From F1-120-MAGs118 sp013360535 (GTDB lineage: Bacteria; Planctomycetota; UBA1135; GCA-002686595): DNA of 64,000 nt. The translations under genes and the position numbers were made by a program. The stretch lies in the NCBI GenBank assembly GCA_026647215.1, contig JAPKHC010000019.1, forward strand, positions 1-64,000, given 5' to 3'. This document shows, piece after piece, positions 23,922 to 32,847 of this stretch. Each line of letters starts with the position of its first letter. Positions within the stretch are counted from its first letter, which is position 1. The notes under the pieces were generated by a model, which had not been told where the DNA came from, searched no databases, and saw nothing but the letters and a program-made list of their open reading frames with translations.

Positions 23922-26387
23922 ATGAAGACTCTCGCCTCCGTGGCCGCGGCCCTGGCCGGTCTGGCGCTCGCCGCCACGGCCCAGAACCGCCCCGCCACGA
24001 CGCTCCCCCATCCGCTCTTCCACGGCGACGTGAAGACCCCGGCGCCGCTGCCGGTCGACACGACGCCCGAGCCGGCCCGCCAGCTCGCGGACACGACCTC
24101 CGCCGGCCCGCTCGCGCCGACGCCGCCGTCGCGCACCGAGCTGCCGCAGGAGCTGCGCCTGCCGCTCGACTTCAGCGAGGTGCGCTTCGCCCAGTCGATC
24201 GAGGGCGAGCTGTGGGCGCGCGGCGAGTCGTGGAAGATGCGCTTCGGCGCCGACAGCGCGACCTTCGTGCCGTTCTTCTCGTCGCGCTCGCCGCGCAACT
24301 TCGACATCACGTTCGACCTGCAGGAAGTGACGGCCGGCGGTCGTTCGCTCGCGCTGGGTTCCTCGGCCGACGTGCGCCGCTCGGGCGACGTGGTCACGCT
24401 CGACCACGGCCTCGTCGACGAGGTCTACGAGCTCGGCCTGCGCGAGGTCGAGCAGAAGTTCGTGATCGAGGCGCTGCCCACCCGCGGCGACGTCGTCGTG
24501 CGGCTCGCCGCGCGCACGGAGCTCGCCGGAGCGAGCTCGGAAGCGGGCTTCACCTTCGCCAACGACTGGGGCCGCGTCGAATACGGCCGCGCCACCGCGG
24601 TCGACGCCGACGGGCGCACGCTCGCGCTCGAGTCGACGCTCGAGAACGGCGAGATCTCGATCCGCGTGCCCGCCGCGTTCGCCGCCGAGGCCGCGCTCCC
24701 GCTCACGATCGACCCGCTGATCAGCGTGTTCGGCGTGGAGACGAGCGTGTCGCTCGCCTTCTCGCCCGACAGCGCCTACAACAACTCCGGCAGCACCGTG
24801 CTGCACTGCTATGCGGTCGTCTTCAGCCTCAACGACTTCGACGTCGCCGCCTGGGCCAGCGACCGCTTCGGCAACACGATCGCCGGCACGTTCTGGTGGA
24901 CGGACTTCACCGGTGCGCACTGGACCGAGCCCCGCACGGCCTACAACGGCGCGACCGACCGCTTCCTGATCTGCGGCTCCGTCGGCCAGCCCGGCTTCCG
25001 CCAGATCCAGGGCCATGTCCGCACGGCCAACCCGTCGACCTACAACTCCGCGATCACGCTCTACAGCAACGCCGCGGACGCGGGCGAGAAGTTCAACGTC
25101 GACTGCGGCGGTGATCCCTATCCGGTCCTGCCGGCGAGCTTCTTCATCGTGTACGAGCGCGTCCTGAGCGCCACGGACCACGACATCCACGGCCGCATCG
25201 TCGACACCGACGGCGCCGCGGGCACGCTCGGCACCTACTACCTCGACAACTCGACCGGCACGCTCGACGCGGCGCCGACGATCTCGAAGTCCAACCGCGC
25301 GGACACCTGGAACATCGTCTGGCAGCGCAACGTCGGCAGTTCGGCGCGCAGCATCTGCGGCGCCCGCATCCAGTGGGCCGGTGGCACGGTGGCCTCCACC
25401 TTCCTGATCAGCGCGACCACGCTCAACGACTCGCGCCCGATGGCGTCGAGCTCGCTGACGGGCACGCACCGCTACCTCGTCGCGTTCGACCGCGATTTCA
25501 TCAGCGATCGCGACGTCATCCTGCACCTGTACGACGGCACGACGCTCCTGCAGACGATGAACCTGAGCGGCACCTGGAGCCCGACGTTCTTCAATGACCA
25601 GGGCGACGTGTCCGTCGACTCGGACGGCTCGAAGTTTCTCGTCGCCTACAACGAGCTCGAGTCGATCGGCCTGCAGTACGACATCTACGCGGCCGAGCTG
25701 CAGTGGAACGCGAACGGCATGAGCGTGCGCGAGAACCGCATCCCGATCGCGCTCACGCCGACCTCCGAGCAGGAAGTGCAGGTGGTCGCGGCCGAGAGCG
25801 GCAACGACAACCAGACGACCACGGACTACACCGTGATCTTCAACCGCGGCGCCGGTCCCGGCACGGGCCCGGTGAACGACGTGTACGCGGCGCTCGTCAC
25901 CGGCTCGGTCGGCGGGTCGACGCTGACGTTCTGCACGCGCGCGTCGGTGAACTGCCCGTGCAACTTCGGGCCCGGTGTCGGTGGCTGCGCCAACTCCGGC
26001 AACCCCGCGGGCGCTCACATGGCGGTCGCCGGCAACGCGCGCACGACGCAGGACACGCTCTCGTTCCAGATCAGCGGCCTGCGCCCCAACGCGACCTGCC
26101 TCGTGTTCCAGGGCACGGCGACGATCAACTCGGGCTTCGGCAGCAGCCTCGACGATGGCGTGCGCTGCGTCGGCGGCTTCACGCGCCGCTTCGCCGCGCA
26201 GCTCGCGAGCGGTGCCGGCACCGCGAGCTACCCGCCGCTGTTCGGGTTCCCGATCTCGCAGGTGGGCTTGGTGCCCTACGAAGGCGGCACGTACTACTAC
26301 CAGACGTGGTACCGCGACACGGCCAACTTCTGCTCGGCCGGCGCGACGAACCTGAGCGACGCGGTGATGGTCGACTGGACGCCCTGA
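23922..26387 (+). CDS. Large secreted protein with planctomycete-type C-terminal Cys domain
   Basis: The product is 821 residues from ATG 23922, chosen because a signal peptide follows at once (MKTLASVAAALAGLALAATAQ); the longer frame has no plausible start. After a proline-rich linker, residues about 70-265 form a beta-rich domain. Residues about 270-660 look like repeated beta strands of a propeller- or sandwich-like region. Residues about 670-821 are a distinct C-terminal domain with six or more cysteines (TFCTRAS, NCPC, GGCANSG, RCVGG, NFCSAG) and a closing WYRDTANFC and TNLSDA motif, a type I know from planctomycete exported proteins. No enzymatic motif is visible. Surface or extracellular localisation is inferred. 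Confidence 0.78.
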   Translation: MKTLASVAAALAGLALAATAQNRPATTLPHPLFHGDVKTPAPLPVDTTPEPARQLADTTSAGPLAPTPPSRTELPQELRLPLDFSEVRFAQSIEGELWARGESWKMRFGADSATFVPFFSSRSPRNFDITFDLQEVTAGGRSLALGSSADVRRSGDVVTLDHGLVDEVYELGLREVEQKFVIEALPTRGDVVVRLAARTELAGASSEAGFTFANDWGRVEYGRATAVDADGRTLALESTLENGEISIRVPAAFAAEAALPLTIDPLISVFGVETSVSLAFSPDSAYNNSGSTVLHCYAVVFSLNDFDVAAWASDRFGNTIAGTFWWTDFTGAHWTEPRTAYNGATDRFLICGSVGQPGFRQIQGHVRTANPSTYNSAITLYSNAADAGEKFNVDCGGDPYPVLPASFFIVYERVLSATDHDIHGRIVDTDGAAGTLGTYYLDNSTGTLDAAPTISKSNRADTWNIVWQRNVGSSARSICGARIQWAGGTVASTFLISATTLNDSRPMASSSLTGTHRYLVAFDRDFISDRDVILHLYDGTTLLQTMNLSGTWSPTFFNDQGDVSVDSDGSKFLVAYNELESIGLQYDIYAAELQWNANGMSVRENRIPIALTPTSEQEVQVVAAESGNDNQTTTDYTVIFNRGAGPGTGPVNDVYAALVTGSVGGSTLTFCTRASVNCPCNFGPGVGGCANSGNPAGAHMAVAGNARTTQDTLSFQISGLRPNATCLVFQGTATINSGFGSSLDDGVRCVGGFTRRFAAQLASGAGTASYPPLFGFPISQVGLVPYEGGTYYYQTWYRDTANFCSAGATNLSDAVMVDWTP

Positions 26388-26410
26388 GCACCGGGCGCCC
26401 GGCGCGAAAC

Positions 26411-26443
26411 GACCGCGGGTCCGGCTCGTCCGGGCCCGCGGTC
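26411..26443. terminator. Strong bidirectional intrinsic terminator hairpin
   Basis: A 14-bp stem (26411-26424 with 26430-26443, one G-T wobble) closes a 5-nt loop and is followed by GCTTGTTT. It lies between the converging stops of the secreted-protein gene (26387) and the sigma-factor fusion gene (26469), so it can serve both strands. Confidence 0.75.
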
Positions 26444-26468
26444 GCTTGTTTCGTCGAGCTGCCCGCCG

Positions 26469-29402
26469 TCAGTCGAGCGCGAGCTCGATCGGCTCCGTGC
26501 TGCGCTCGTCGCTGACTTCGAGAGTGCGCCGCCCGAGCTCGTCAGCGCCTGCGAGCACACGCAGCTCGTAACGGCCCGCCGCGAGCGGCACGCGCGCGAG
26601 CCCGTCCTCGCCGCCAAACGCGAAGCTTCCCAGCAGGACGCCGTTGGCGTCGCGCACCTCGAGTTCGGTCGCGGAACCGGCGTTCGCATCTGCAAGCTTG
26701 AGGCGCCGCGGCTCGACCCGGCGCACGGGCTGTCTCACCTCGATGGTCTCGCCGACCAGTACATCCACCCGTTGGGCATTGAGGGCAACTTCGCCGCCGC
26801 CCGTCACCAACCATCCCAGTCCGGCCGGGATCCAACCGGAAAACCACTCGTTCTGGAACGCATGCAGGACATGGGTGGCGCCGGCAGCGCTCTCGAAGTG
26901 CGCAGCGACTTCCTGAGGGGTGAGCTGGGACACCAGGCGAATGCTCCCTCCGCGTTGCAGCACGATGTCGCCGAAATCGTGGGTCGCTCCAGCCGCAATC
27001 TCGACCGTCGGTGTGCGAACTTCGACGAAACCCGTCTCGCGCACGCGGACGGACCACTCACCCGGCGCGTAGGGCCCGAGCTCGAAGCGACCGGACCTGG
27101 AATCGCACTCTCCAATGGGCGCGGTCAGCAGGCCGCGCATCGAGGGCACGATCTTCGCGCTTTCGACGGGCGCTCCAAGCGCATCCACGACGCGCCCGAC
27201 CAGCCGGATGTTGCCGAGGCGGGCTGGATCGGGCTGCAGCACGACTTCGCCGACGCTGGCCAGCACACCTTTCAGCGCGGCTCGCGGAACGGTGGAATCG
27301 CCCGGCGCGTACAGCTCGAGCTCCATCGGCTCCGTTGGACAACCCTCAAACTCCACCGTCCCGTCCGCGTCGATCCGCTCCGAGCGCCAGTAGCCACGGC
27401 CGTCCGCTTGCGTTCCGGTCGCGCGCACGTAGCCCCCAACCCAGTCTTCCGACGGACCTTCGATGCGCACCTTCAGTGAGAGGCCTAGAGCGAGCACGAT
27501 CTCGACCTGGCCCGTGGCGCCGTCGGCCACGGTCAGCTTGGATTTCGTCGCGCCGAACTTCTCGTGCTCGACGCGCAGCTCGATCTCGCCGGGAGTGAGC
27601 CCTGCCAGCGTGAACTTGCCGTCCGCTTTCGTGCGGCGATAGGAACCTGACAGGCTCGCCACGGAATCCACCTCGACCTCGGCGCGCTCGACAGGCTTGC
27701 CCGTCGCATCGCGCACGACACCCTCAATGCGAGCACCCTGGGTCAGGCGGATCTCGAGGTCCGCTTGCCGGCCCGCGAGAATCTCGACCGTTCCGTGCCA
27801 TGGCGCGAGCCCGCGCCCGCGCGCGACGACGGCCATCGATCCAGCAGCGACCCCCTCGCATGCAAACGTGCCGTCGGCCGCGGTGATCCGCCGCTGGCCC
27901 GCCGGCGCTCGACCCTCCGTTCCATCCGGCAGTCTGCGAAGCCCAAAACCCTCTTCACCACCGAGCACGACGACCGCGTCCGCCACTGGCGCGCCCTCGC
28001 GATCGAGCACGCGCCCCACGATCGCGCCGCCTCGCTCCTCGAATACGAGATCCACCTCGACGGTGGCGCCTTCGTTCGACATCACGAGCCGCTGCACCGT
28101 CGGAGCGCGCCCCGCCGCGCGCGCGGACAGGAAGTTGATGCCTGTTTCCAATCCGCTCACGGAGTACGCGCCGTTCGCATCGCTGATCGCCATGACCCAA
28201 CCCTGATCGGGGTCGTTCACGCACGGCCACAGGAACACCTCGGCGTTGGCGACTGGCGCCAGGTCGAAGTCGAGCACTCGCCCCTTGAGCGTGAAGCCGG
28301 GTGGCAGGCGCAGCTCGACCTCCGATTCCTCTCCGGCCCGAACCTCGCCTCGCACGGGTTCGCCACGGTTGCCCCACACGAGGACTTTCCCGGCCGGGAC
28401 GCGCTCGATACGCGCAAGTCCCGCTGCATCGGTCTCGTGACGTGTCGAGTCGCGGTAGAAGTCCTCCGCACCGGAAGGGTGCAGGTCGAAGCCGATCCCT
28501 GCCGCCGGCTTTCCGTCTGCGGACCAGACCGTTCGCACGAGCAGGGTGCCGTCTCGGGGAACGGGCTCGGCCTCCGTGGTCGAGGCACTCGGCGTGCTCG
28601 ACGGAAGTTCGCTGCGCAGCGTTCCCTCGCTCGGGACCTGCGGCACGTCCTCTGCGGGAATCCGGAGAGAAGCGGCGTTGTCCGTCGCGGCTTCGAGCTC
28701 AGTCGGCGCCGCCGGATCGGATTGCAAGCCGAAGCGATAGGCGAGGACGAGCGCGAGCACGGCTGCTGCGGCGACGAGCGTCTTGGTGGCGGTGCTCATC
28801 AGTACGGCTCCGATCGAAAGTGACGTGACCGACGCCGCAACGGCGGCGAGCGGCGGAGGAGCGATGCGCCACGCTTCGACGAGCGCGAGCGAGAGCGCGA
28901 CGCCGTGCAGGTGCGTGCGGCGCTCGAGGCGCGCGCGCAGGAGCTCGAGGCCACGCTTGGTGCGCGTGCGCGCGGTCTCGAGCGGAACGCCCATGCGATC
29001 GGCGACGACTTGCAGCGGCAATTCCTCCAGGAAATGCAGCACCAGCGTCTCGCGCCAGGGCTCTTCGAGCGCGAGCAGCGTCTCGACGACCTCACGGCGC
29101 AGCGCCTCGCGTTCGAGGATCTCCGCGGGAGTCGGAGTCGACGGCGGCGACGGCGGGTCGAGCTCGCGCTCGTCACGCCGCGCTTTCGTTCGCCAGGCGC
29201 GCCGCGCGAGGTTGCGCGCGATCGTCGCGAGCCACGAGCGCTCCGAACCTTGCGCCGGCCCCCCGTGCTTCAACGCCGCGAGCCACGTCTCCTGCTCGAC
29301 GTCGCGCGCGAGCTCGGGATCGAACACGAGCCGCCGCACGAGCTGACGCACGAAGCCTGAGTGCTCGAGCACGAACTGCGGATCGCGACCGGGAGGCACC
29401 AT
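26469..29402 (-). CDS. ECF sigma factor fused to membrane-anchored carboxypeptidase-regulatory repeats
   Basis: This single 977-codon frame starts at ATG 29402. Residues about 1-162 are a sigma-70 region 2/region 4 protein. Region 2 spans about 15-75 with ARDVEQETWLAAL and WLATIARNLARRAW. Region 4 spans about 100-160 with ETLVLHFLEELPLQVVADRMGVPLETARTRTKRGLELL. Hydrophobic segments follow (about 167-178, 182-202, 208-222). Residues about 240-977 carry at least six carboxypeptidase-regulatory-like beta-sandwich units (such as VVRDATGKPVERAEVEV and VVDALGAPVESAKI). Such an arrangement would let an envelope domain control a cytoplasmic sigma domain. An internal ATG at the membrane segment could give a separate C-terminal product, but the frame is unbroken. 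Fused ECF factors of this type are known in planctomycetes. Confidence 0.85.
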   Translation of the reverse strand: MVPPGRDPQFVLEHSGFVRQLVRRLVFDPELARDVEQETWLAALKHGGPAQGSERSWLATIARNLARRAWRTKARRDERELDPPSPPSTPTPAEILEREALRREVVETLLALEEPWRETLVLHFLEELPLQVVADRMGVPLETARTRTKRGLELLRARLERRTHLHGVALSLALVEAWRIAPPPLAAVAASVTSLSIGAVLMSTATKTLVAAAAVLALVLAYRFGLQSDPAAPTELEAATDNAASLRIPAEDVPQVPSEGTLRSELPSSTPSASTTEAEPVPRDGTLLVRTVWSADGKPAAGIGFDLHPSGAEDFYRDSTRHETDAAGLARIERVPAGKVLVWGNRGEPVRGEVRAGEESEVELRLPPGFTLKGRVLDFDLAPVANAEVFLWPCVNDPDQGWVMAISDANGAYSVSGLETGINFLSARAAGRAPTVQRLVMSNEGATVEVDLVFEERGGAIVGRVLDREGAPVADAVVVLGGEEGFGLRRLPDGTEGRAPAGQRRITAADGTFACEGVAAGSMAVVARGRGLAPWHGTVEILAGRQADLEIRLTQGARIEGVVRDATGKPVERAEVEVDSVASLSGSYRRTKADGKFTLAGLTPGEIELRVEHEKFGATKSKLTVADGATGQVEIVLALGLSLKVRIEGPSEDWVGGYVRATGTQADGRGYWRSERIDADGTVEFEGCPTEPMELELYAPGDSTVPRAALKGVLASVGEVVLQPDPARLGNIRLVGRVVDALGAPVESAKIVPSMRGLLTAPIGECDSRSGRFELGPYAPGEWSVRVRETGFVEVRTPTVEIAAGATHDFGDIVLQRGGSIRLVSQLTPQEVAAHFESAAGATHVLHAFQNEWFSGWIPAGLGWLVTGGGEVALNAQRVDVLVGETIEVRQPVRRVEPRRLKLADANAGSATELEVRDANGVLLGSFAFGGEDGLARVPLAAGRYELRVLAGADELGRRTLEVSDERSTEPIELALD

Positions 29403-29472
29403 GTCGCCCCACTGGATCCCGGCCGGGCCCGCGCGGGTCTCGAAAAGTGCGGAAAATCCGGCCGCGCTCGAC

Positions 29473-30684
29473 TCAGGCCTTGAACGGGCTGCGTTCGGGC
29501 GCCTCGTCGTGCGGGATGGCCGACAGGAAGCTGCGCAGCACGAGGTTGAGCAGCGGCGAGCGGTGCCGCACCCACGTGCGCAGGCGCTCGGGTTTCGCGC
29601 CCAGCCGCGCCTTCGGTTCGAGCGCGGTTCGACCCAGCGACAGGCGCCTGGCGCCGACCGCGATCGACTCGGCGACGAGCTCGTGCAACAGCCGCAGGTA
29701 CAGCGGGGCCTCCGCGAGCGCCGCACGCTCGTGCCCGACGAACGAGCCGATCGCCGTCTCGCCGTCGACCACCAGCGTCGTGAACGCCTTCAGGCGGCCG
29801 TCCTTGCGCAGGCCCAGCACGCGCACGCGCTCGCCGAGCTCTTCCGCGAGCACCGGCAGGAACTCCGGCGCGAGCTTGAAGAGCCGCATCTTCTGCTCCG
29901 CGTGCACTTGGGCATACAGTTCGTGCAGTCGCGCGGCCTCGCGCGCGATGTCGACGCGGACGAGCTCGAACCCCGCCGCCTCGACCTTCTTGGCGAGCTT
30001 GCGCGCATCGCGCCTGTAATCGCCGGTCAGGCTCGCGAGGTAGTCCTCATAGTTCTTCCAGCGCGGCGCGAGCGTGAGCACCATGTTCGGCTCGGTCTCG
30101 AGCGGCCGGTACGAGAAGCGCTCGAGCGCCGCCATGTTGGCCCCGAGCGTGTCGTCGACGTCCTTGACCAGCACGAGCGCCGACTCGCCGCACAGCTTGT
30201 CGCCGCGCCGCATGCGGTAGAGCGCGTCCGCGACGGCCGGCCACAGGCGCGCGATGTCCGCGCCCGGCCGGAAGCAAACGCCGTGCGGCCCCCACGACAT
30301 CACGTTGCCGCACACGAGCACCGTCTCGTCGATCGCGGCCAGTCGCGCGAGCTTCGCGCGCTTGCTGGTCGGCGTCGGCAGCTGCTCTGCGCGGATGCGC
30401 ACGCTCTGCGCGCAGATCGCGGCGACCGGCTCGCCGGCGTCGTACACGAGCGCGTGGTGCGGCCGCACGTTGTCCGGTGCCGCACGTTCGAGCGCCCGCT
30501 GGTAGGCACGCCCCTGCACGATCGACGCGTGGCCCGTGACGTGGTCCCACGCCGCCGCATCGAGGAAATCGATGCGATCGGCGAAGGCGAACTCGAAGCC
30601 CGAGGGGCTGTTGCGCGCGACGTGGCGCGCGTGGAGCGTGCGGACCTTGTCCCCGATGTTCTGGAGCGAGCGCGGCGTGGGCAT
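29473..30684 (-). CDS. GNAT-fold (FemAB/BioF2-like) acyltransferase-type protein
   Basis: The product is 403 residues from ATG 30684. The sequence has the double-GNAT look of peptidogalycan/FemAB-like proteins: an N-terminal half, then YEDYLASLTGDYRRDARKLAKK, the conserved stretch before the second GNAT domain. A C-terminal half follows with VLGLRKDGRLKAFTTLVVDG and LHELVAESIAVGARRLSLGRTALEPKARLGA. Members add amino acids or acyl groups to envelope molecules, but many are uncharacterised. The gene starts 10 bp after the stop of the glycosyltransferase gene on the same strand, which suggests a shared role in cell-surface polymer synthesis. Confidence 0.75.
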   Translation of the reverse strand: MPTPRSLQNIGDKVRTLHARHVARNSPSGFEFAFADRIDFLDAAAWDHVTGHASIVQGRAYQRALERAAPDNVRPHHALVYDAGEPVAAICAQSVRIRAEQLPTPTSKRAKLARLAAIDETVLVCGNVMSWGPHGVCFRPGADIARLWPAVADALYRMRRGDKLCGESALVLVKDVDDTLGANMAALERFSYRPLETEPNMVLTLAPRWKNYEDYLASLTGDYRRDARKLAKKVEAAGFELVRVDIAREAARLHELYAQVHAEQKMRLFKLAPEFLPVLAEELGERVRVLGLRKDGRLKAFTTLVVDGETAIGSFVGHERAALAEAPLYLRLLHELVAESIAVGARRLSLGRTALEPKARLGAKPERLRTWVRHRSPLLNLVLRSFLSAIPHDEAPERSPFKA

Positions 30685-30694
30685 GCCGCGAATG

Positions 30695-31855
30695 CTAGCG
30701 ACGCGCAAGCCCTTGGAGCACGGCCTCGATGCGCCCGAACGTGCGCGACCGATCGAAGAGCTGCATGCGCTCGAGCCCGGCCGCCACGAAGCGCCGCGCC
30801 AGCGCCGGGTCGTCGAGCAGCCTCGCGATCGCCGCCCGCAGCGCCGCATCGTCCCGCAGCGGCACGAGCAGGCCGTTGCGCTCGTGCTCGACCACTTCAG
30901 GATTGCCGCCGATGCGCGACGCCACGATCGGCGTCCCGAGCGCGCTCACCTCGAGCAGCGTGTGCGACAGCCCCTCGTACTCGCTGTTGAGCACGAACAC
31001 GTCCGCGGCGCAGATCAGGTCGGGAATGCGCGCATACGGCACGTTGCCGAGGAAGTGCGCGCGCTGCTCGAGCCCGAGCTCGCGCGCGAGCCGCTTCCAC
31101 TCCTCGAGCATGTCGCCGTCGCCCGCGACGAGCAGCTCGACATCCTCCGGAAGCCCCTGCAGCGCTCGCAGGATTCCGTCGACGCGCTTCCACACCATCA
31201 GGCGGCAGATCGTGAGCAGGTAGCGCTTCTTCGGATCGAGCTTGCAGCGCTCACGCGCGCCTGCGCGCCCGCCCACCACGTCCGCGGCCTTCGGCCCGTG
31301 GTACGCGTTGTAGACGAGCTCGACCTTGCGCTCGGGCACGCCGTAACGCTCGATCGGAATGCGCCGCAGGAAGTCGCTGCACGCGATCAGCTGGTGGCAC
31401 CAGCCCCACCACAACCGCTGCAAGCGCCGCGCGAGCGTCACCTTCCAGCCGTAGCTCTTGCCTTCGAACGTCTCGATGTCGTCGCCGTCGATCCAGCCCT
31501 TGCGATGGCTGATCTCCCACGCACCGTCGACCATCAGGCGGATCATCACCTTGCGCCCGGCGAGCCTCGCCGCCGCGACGTGCAGCAGCGCGAGATGCTC
31601 GTTCACGTACACGACATCCGCCTTGCGCGCCTCGCGGAACGTCGCCCACGCAGCCTTGAGGTACCGCAGTGGCAGCGGGCCGCGCTCGATCGCGACGACC
31701 TCGAACGGATGTCCCTTCGGCTCACGCTCGGCGCAGAAAGCGACGACCGTGACGTCGTGTCCGCGCTCGACGAGGAAGCGCCCCAGGCTCGGCACGTACA
31801 CGGCCGGGCCGCCGAGATCCGGCGGAAAGACGGGGGAAGTGACGAGGACGCGCAT
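30695..31855 (-). CDS. Family 4 glycosyltransferase (GT-B fold)
   Basis: The product is 386 residues. The N-terminal Rossmann domain starts with SPVFPPDLGGPAVYV, the glycine-rich acceptor-side loop of GT4 enzymes. The C-terminal donor domain contains LLTICRLMVWKRVDGILRAL and the EX7E-like motif in VLNSEYEGLSHTLLEVSALG with its two glutamates. The enzyme should transfer a sugar from a nucleotide-sugar donor onto a polysaccharide or lipid acceptor at the inner-membrane face. It is followed at 10 bp by the GNAT-fold gene. Donor and acceptor are not deducible. Confidence 0.9.
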   Translation of the reverse strand: MRVLVTSPVFPPDLGGPAVYVPSLGRFLVERGHDVTVVAFCAEREPKGHPFEVVAIERGPLPLRYLKAAWATFREARKADVVYVNEHLALLHVAAARLAGRKVMIRLMVDGAWEISHRKGWIDGDDIETFEGKSYGWKVTLARRLQRLWWGWCHQLIACSDFLRRIPIERYGVPERKVELVYNAYHGPKAADVVGGRAGARERCKLDPKKRYLLTICRLMVWKRVDGILRALQGLPEDVELLVAGDGDMLEEWKRLARELGLEQRAHFLGNVPYARIPDLICAADVFVLNSEYEGLSHTLLEVSALGTPIVASRIGGNPEVVEHERNGLLVPLRDDAALRAAIARLLDDPALARRFVAAGLERMQLFDRSRTFGRIEAVLQGLARR

Positions 31856-31974
31856 GGGGCGGAACGCGGGAGTCTACTCCTTCGGCTGGCGCGCCTCGCG
31901 CCTGTGCACGCGCCACTGCCTGAGCACCGTTCCCCACCGGAAGAACTTGCCGGGCTCGCGTAGAGTGTCGCGCC

Positions 31975-32847
31975 GTGCAGCTCCTCCAACCCCGCCTCTC
32001 CGCGCTGGCCGACGGCCTCGAGGTTCGCCGCGTCTTGCCGCAGCGCGTGCGCCGTTCCGTCGGCCCGTTCGTGTTCTTCGACCACTTCGGGCCGGTGACG
32101 CTTCCGGTCGGCGCCGACAGCGACGTCGGTCCGCACCCACACATCGGGCTCGCGACGGTCTCGTACCTGTTCGAGGGCGGCTTCTTGCACCGCGACAGCC
32201 TCGGCACCGAACAGGAGATCGCTCCCGGAGCGATCAACTGGATGAACGCTGGTCGCGGCATCGTGCACAGCGAGCGCACGCCGGCGGCCGAGCGGGGCAG
32301 GGCGAGGCGCCTGCACGGGCTGCAGCTGTGGGTCGCGTTGCCGCGCGAGCACGAGGAGAGCGCGCCGACGTTCCAGCATGTCCCCGCCGGTAGCCTTCCG
32401 GTGGTCGCAGGCTCCGGCGCGCGCGTGCGGGTGCTCGTGGGCCAGGCGTTCGGCGTCTCGTCGCCCGTGCGCGTGCTGCACCCGACGCTCTACCTCGACG
32501 TCGAGCTCGATGCCGGCGCCCGCTGGGAGCTTCCGGCGCTCGCCGCGGAGCTCGCGCTCTATACCCCCTTCGGACCTCTCGAGGTGAACGGCGAGCCGCT
32601 CCCGCAGGCGACGATGGCCGTGGTCGACGGACCGACGACGGTCGTCGCGCGCGAGGCCACGCGCTTCGTCGCGCTCGGTGGCGCCGTGCTCGACGGCCCG
32701 CGCGCGATGTGGTGGAACTTCGTCGCGAGCGAACCGGCGCGACTCGAGGCCGCGGCGCGCTCGTGGGCCGCGGGCGGCTTCGACGCGATTCCCGGCGATC
32801 CCGAGCGCGTGACGATGCCCCCGTTCGTCGCGAGGCCGCGCGCGTGA
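31975..32847 (+). CDS. Pirin-family cupin protein
   Basis: The product is 290 residues from GTG 31975. Two cupin domains are visible. The first carries HPHIGLATVSYLFEGGFLHRDSLG and NWMNAGRGIVHSER, whose three histidines and one glutamate are the metal ligands of pirin. The second carries YLDVELDAGARWELP. Bacterial pirins are iron proteins; some act as quercetin dioxygenases or redox-linked regulators. The stop overlaps the GTG of the HAD gene (GTGA), so the two are co-translated. Family assignment is secure; the exact activity is open. Confidence 0.92.
   Translation: MQLLQPRLSALADGLEVRRVLPQRVRRSVGPFVFFDHFGPVTLPVGADSDVGPHPHIGLATVSYLFEGGFLHRDSLGTEQEIAPGAINWMNAGRGIVHSERTPAAERGRARRLHGLQLWVALPREHEESAPTFQHVPAGSLPVVAGSGARVRVLVGQAFGVSSPVRVLHPTLYLDVELDAGARWELPALAAELALYTPFGPLEVNGEPLPQATMAVVDGPTTVVAREATRFVALGGAVLDGPRAMWWNFVASEPARLEAAARSWAAGGFDAIPGDPERVTMPPFVARPRA

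Noticed and set aside
28736..28800. Splitting the sigma fusion into two genes at the internal ATG near the membrane segment
   Set aside because: The frame is continuous, with no stop or clear ribosome-binding site between, and fused ECF factors are known in this phylum. It is kept as an open alternative in the feature entry.
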